From: Tetracentron sinense
Taxonomy: Eukaryota > Streptophyta > Magnoliopsida > Trochodendrales > Trochodendraceae
Length of the DNA: 64,000 nucleotides
NCBI GenBank assembly: GCA_015143295.1
Contig: CM026568.1
Coordinates: 12,964,607 to 13,028,606, forward strand
Reading direction: 5' to 3'
Each line of letters begins with the position of its first letter. The first letter of the stretch is position 1. Shown one piece after another: positions 53,301 through 59,300 of the stretch. Position numbers and translations under genes: made by a program. Below the pieces are notes generated by a model, which was given only the letters and a program-made list of their open reading frames with translations, did no database searches and had not been told where the DNA came from.

Positions 53301-56300
53301 TAAGGGGGGCTTTGTGAGAGCGAGAAGAGAAGCAACAGTCAGCTCCTCACTATTGCTCATCTTAGGAGTTGGGATCATAGTAACTCTCATCCAAACGAGG
53401 CACAACTCAACACGTGTCCCTTTAATTGTAATTGTTATTCTTGAGATTAATATTTTTAATCTTCTTTTTATAATAAAAAGTTCAAACAAATTAATTCTAA
53501 AAGATTAATACTTCTTAACTACCGTTAAAGGAGCACGTGTTGAGTTGCGGGAGCGATTGAACACTCCAAGATCAATCGCAGTTGACTCTGATCCAAAATC
53601 TTGACGGACTAATAACCACTTGATTAGAAAAGAAACAATATTCACGAGATAGATATTTTTTTTAAAAGAAACCATACTCGTGAGATGAAAACACCCTTTT
53701 TATACATATCTCAGTCTCATTAAATTTTCCAACGAAATTTTTTTAGGTGTCTTTGTTTTACAAGAATAACCTATTTTTTGGGGGAAAGTGGATTTTAAAT
53801 AATATCAATTTTTCTTCATTTTCTCTTACAAAAGATCATTTTAAAAGAAAATTAAAGCACCGAATGTCAAGAAAATTTCTATTCAAAATTATCCTCATAA
53901 ACATCACATCATTAAGTATCTAATATGTAAATAGCATAACCAGGGTGGAGAGGGCCATGCCCCCAATTTTTGTTTTTTTAATTTATTACATTGTAGGTAT
54001 ATTTTTCTAAAATAATACACAATATCTCAATTTTGTATATATTGCCTACCAAATAAAATTTTATAGTTTTTTTTCCTTTGTGTATTATAAAGGGATTGAT
54101 TTTTTAAGCGTCCATGTGTCCCTTTTAATCCTCTTTAATCCTAATTAAGACTTATTAACTTAAGATTTATTTTTTTTTCTAAAAAACAAAGGTCGATGTA
54201 GAAACTCTAAGGGTGAGTGAATCTTAATGACAATTAATAAGTGTTAAAATAGACATGTATCAAGCAAGGGAGGTGCACACATTCCACCCAATGGAACGGA
54301 CATGGAAAAAATAATTTTCATAATATAAAAATATAATTAGTTATTTATATAATGAGTTTATCAAAAAGGTACCTAATTTTTCTTTAGAAAATGCTTTAAG
54401 AGCATGAGGTTTCCATTATGTATGGGAATGACTGATCCAAGTTGGTCCACACCCCTCTTTTAAACACTCATAATTTTTGGTTAAGATTCACTTACACCTT
54501 AGGATCAAGCAATCCAACTTTAGTTTTTAGAAAGAAAAAAAAATTTAAAATTTAATTAAACTTAACCAGAGTTAAAAGGGTGTTAAAAGGGGCAAAAGGA
54601 CACTGTGTAAGATAAGCAATGGACCTCGAGGTCCGTTGATCACTGCTCTTTTTCTTATAGGTCCGCTAATTTATTTATTTTTTGGTATCAGCATACATAA
54701 GTATAGTCAGTCTGTAGTTACTAATCACTGCTCTTTTTCTTTCATGGATCTTTATCGGAATGCTAGTATGCTATACTAATTAACAAATATTATGATCATT
54801 GGACCTATTATCCAAAAAAATGTATGCCTATACACCCTCATCGTAATAATTTTCTTGATATACGTACTTTTGCTAAGAAAAATTTCTGACCCGCCCTTCA
54901 TAGGACAAATTGGCATTTTAGGGAAAAATGATTCTTTTTTTAATTTTTATGTTCCCTCTAAATTTCTTGTAAACCAAATACACACCACAAAATTACATTT
55001 TCCTTTCTTTTAACTTATTTTCTTTTTATTTATCTTTTCTTTGTACCTATACCCAAGAGGACTTTGCTACTGAGACCTCACTAGAGCCGAGACCACTCTT
55101 AACATCATGGGATTTTAGGTGGGGCTCATTTTATACGGTAGCCCACCTGAAATCTGTCTCGGCCTGGCCGGCTTTATCCTTTAAAATATCTAGAAAAGAT
55201 CCCAATTCTATCTTACGCCGTTACGTCTACGACAAGACTTGTTGCTAATGGAGGTGACAAGTCCTTTGTAATCACGAGGGGAGCCACACCCTATATCAAC
55301 ACATTGGACCGACGCGTTTGGAGCATTTCTAACCGCCTCACTAAATTTTACTCACAGAATAGCCAAATACGCACCTTTTTCATATTTTGGCTATCCAATA
55401 TTTTAAAAAAAAATACTCCCAAAAGCTTTACCAAAATAATCAAAACTCACATTATTTGTTCGAGATCATAGTAGTATGAATTGAGAGAAAAACCTTTATT
55501 TTATGAGAAATAGTTAACATATCTATGAATTTCATTTCCAAACCTAAAGCACCACCTCATTGGTGGATGCCCCTCTTCTAAAATACTCACCAACTGTGGT
55601 GAGTATTTAAGAGAAGGGACACCACCAATAGGGCTGCAAACGGAGTGGATACGAAGCGGATATTGGTATATCCGAATTCATATCCGATTATATATCTGGA
55701 TATCCGTATCCGAATAAATATCCGGCGGATAGTCAAATATGATATCCGTATCATCCGACTCCGATTAAAATATCTGGATTCGGATGTGAATCCGGATTAT
55801 CCGATTATTTTTTTAAAATAATATAAATTAATATTTAAAAATGTAAAAATATATAATTTTTTATTTTAAAAATTTTTAAAGGTAATATTAATTTTATACA
55901 TTTAAAATATATTATTTATATATATTATATAGTCGGACGGATATTTATCGGACCGGATGTATTAGTATCCAAATCCATATCTGAATTATAAACGGATGGT
56001 GATTTATTATCCGAATTCGCTCCGCACGGATATCTATTCGGATAAATATCTGATTAAACAGATTCGGATGCGAATCGGATACGGATAATATCCGTGTCCG
56101 TTTGCAGCCCTATCTACCAATGAGGTGGTGCCTTAGGTTTGGAAATGGAACTCATAGGCCTATCACTACTCTTGTTTTATTATTTGTGTGGGACCACAAT
56201 AAAGAAATGGAGAAAAATATTTTTCTTTGGTGTGTACTGTACACTCACCAAATCGAAATGGTTATTTTAAAAAGGCTGTTGAAGACCATTTTTAGAGCAT

Positions 56301-59300
56301 TCCTAGCAGCCTTACCAAATTTTACAGAATTCACTTTTTTCTATTTTGACTGTCCACTTTTTTAAAACACTCCCGACCTCACCAATTTAACAAAAAAAAA
56401 AAAAGGAGAGAAAAACATTATTTTATTATTTGTGTGAGAAAACAAAAAAGGAAGGGAGAGAGAAACATTATTTTATTATATTTGTATGGGACCACAATAA
56501 AGCAAGGGAGAGAGAAACATTATTTTATTATTTATGTAGGACCACAAAAACAAAGGGAGAGAGAAATACTTGGTTTGGTGAGTGTACAGTACTCACCAAA
56601 AATGGTTATTTTGAAGAGGCTGATGGAGACCTTTTTTGTATTTTTCTGTGTTTTGGCTCACCAAAATAAAGAATGCTTTTTAAGCATTTTTTAGTACTTT
56701 GGCTTAGCAAAATAAATTTTTGGTTATCCCTAGCAGCCTCACCAAATTTTACTCACCAAAATAGCCAAAACTTTTTTTTTCTTATTTTGGCTATCCATTT
56801 TTTTAAAACACTCTCAGCAGTCTCACCAATTTAACAAAAAAAGAAGGAAGACAGAAACATTATTTTATTATTTATGTAGGAATACAAAAAAGAAGGGAGA
56901 GAGAAATATTATTTTATTATATTTGTGTGAGACCTAAATAAAACAAGGGAGAGAAAATATTATTTTATTATTTATGTGGGACCACAAAAAGGAAGGGAGA
57001 GAGAAATATTTGGTTTGATAAGTGTATAGTACTCACCAAGTTTGGTGTGTACAAACCAAAATGGTTACTTTGAAGAGGCTCCTGGAGGCCCTTCTTTGCA
57101 TATTTTTTTTATGTTTTGGCTCACCAAAATAAATTTTAACCAAAAAGTTATCTTGGTGAGACTGCTAAGAATGATCTAAATAAGGGCAAGATAATCCTAG
57201 CCTTAGTTACATTTTAAAAAGAACAGTGATTCACTAACCCCGCATTCGGCCACCTAATTGATTTTCTTATGCATTTTGTCCCCTTTAACTATGGTTAAAT
57301 TTGATTGATATTTTTTATATTATTTTTTCTAAAAACTAAGGATAAATAGATGAATCTTAAGGGTGGTGAATCTTAGCCACAGTTGGTTGGTGTTAAAAAA
57401 GGGAACGTGGACCAATGAGGACCGACATTCCACTACATAGTGGAATGTGCGGTCTGTTAAACATTTTCTCATTTTAAATTAAGACTTTACAAATAAGAGC
57501 ATTGATTAGCTTACTCCGTATTTTGCTAGGTAGTCAAATGTCTTTCTATTTCGTCCCATTTTAACTGTGGTCAAGCTTAACCAACTTATGGTGAATATTT
57601 TTAATTTTTTTTTCTAAAAACCAAGGTTAAATTGATGAGCCCTAGGAGTGAGTGGTTCTTAACCACAGTAAGTAAGAGTTAAAAGGGACACACGACAACA
57701 TGTAGATCGCGCATTTGGTTAGGTATCTATTTCCCTAAAAATAGTTAATAGGTAATATGTTATATAAATCTCTACAAACTCTTTATATCCAAAGTATCAC
57801 AATAGCTTAAAATATCTCTCATGGGCTAATACGTCTTTACATTGTCTCTCTCTATCATTCTTATCTCTATCCTCTTATCACAATCTCCTAAAATCTCTCT
57901 TATCATAATCCCCTTAAATCCCTCCAGTCCTCCTAAAATTACTCCTTATAGGTGCCACATCAGCACCTCCAGAATTCCAAGAATTGGAGTTTGGAGATCA
58001 AAGAGGAGAATCTTATTTCTTTATATTATAGTACTAGTAGAGACCTTGTGCGATGCACGGGTGTGAATAAAAAAATTAAAAATAATCTCTACACTCTATC
58101 TCCCTTATCACAATCCCCTAAAATCTCTCTCTATATGCTCTCTATCTTTCTTATTCCTCTTATCACAATCCTCTAAAATTTCTCTCTACCTTCTCTCTTT
58201 ATTTTTTCTTATTTCTCTTATCACAATTTTATTTTTTCTTATCTCTCTTATCATAATCTCCTAAAATTTCTCTCTACATTCTCTTATTTTTTATTTTATT
58301 TATTGTTTATCTCTATCCCTCTCCTAAAATCTCTCTAATAGGTTTTGAATTGTGAGAAAGACATGTGTGAAAGAGAGATTTAACAGTTGAGATTAAAGAT
58401 AGAGTCGTGGAGGGAACAATCCCCTAAAATCTCTTCATAGTTTTTGAATTGAGAGGGAGATGTATGAGAGACAGAGAGTTAACAATTGAGATTAAAAAAG
58501 GGTGACACGTAACATCCTTAAAATAGAACTCATAGAATTCTTGAAATTGAAGATTGAAGAGCAAAGAGAGGGGGTAAGGTGCCACTTATTTCTTTATATT
58601 ATAGTATAGACATTTCTCTCTCTATCATTCTTATCTCTATCCCTCATATCACAATCTCCTAAAATCTCTCTTATCATAACCCCATAAAACCCCTCCAATT
58701 CCCCTAAAATCATTCTTTAAAGGTGTCATGCACTCACCCCTAGAATCCATCCATCATATCTTGGTTTTTAAAAAAACCATAAAAATACTAATCTTAATTT
58801 AACTAAGCTTAACCATAAACGAGAGTTAAAAGGGAATCTGGAACACGATAGATATCAGAATGCGGGTCGGTGGGGTCGGCTAATCACTGCTCTTTATCTA
58901 AATCGACATTAATAATAACCTAATTATCAAAGGGGCAATCCTTTGTTGCAGACCCAGCCAAGGGGTCGGGCCGAGTGGCTTGATCCAAACTGGTCTAACA
59001 GTTGGTTAACTCATTTTCGTCAAGTGATGTCATATGTATATAATTAATATTAATTTTAAATTGTAAATAAAAACAAAAATACTTTTTTAAGAAACAAGGC
59101 CAAGAAATTAAAGTAAAAACTTTACTTCGCATATACATTATTTTCTTTCTGTAGCCTTTATTTGAAAACACTTACTTTTTTACATTTTTTTATCCAACAA
59201 TTGTTAATGTAATATGTTGTTTCTAATTTTGGATCCTTTTAAAAGCCTAAGCGTAATTTAGTCTATATAATGGTCTAAGACTGTTCGGGTCACACATGGC

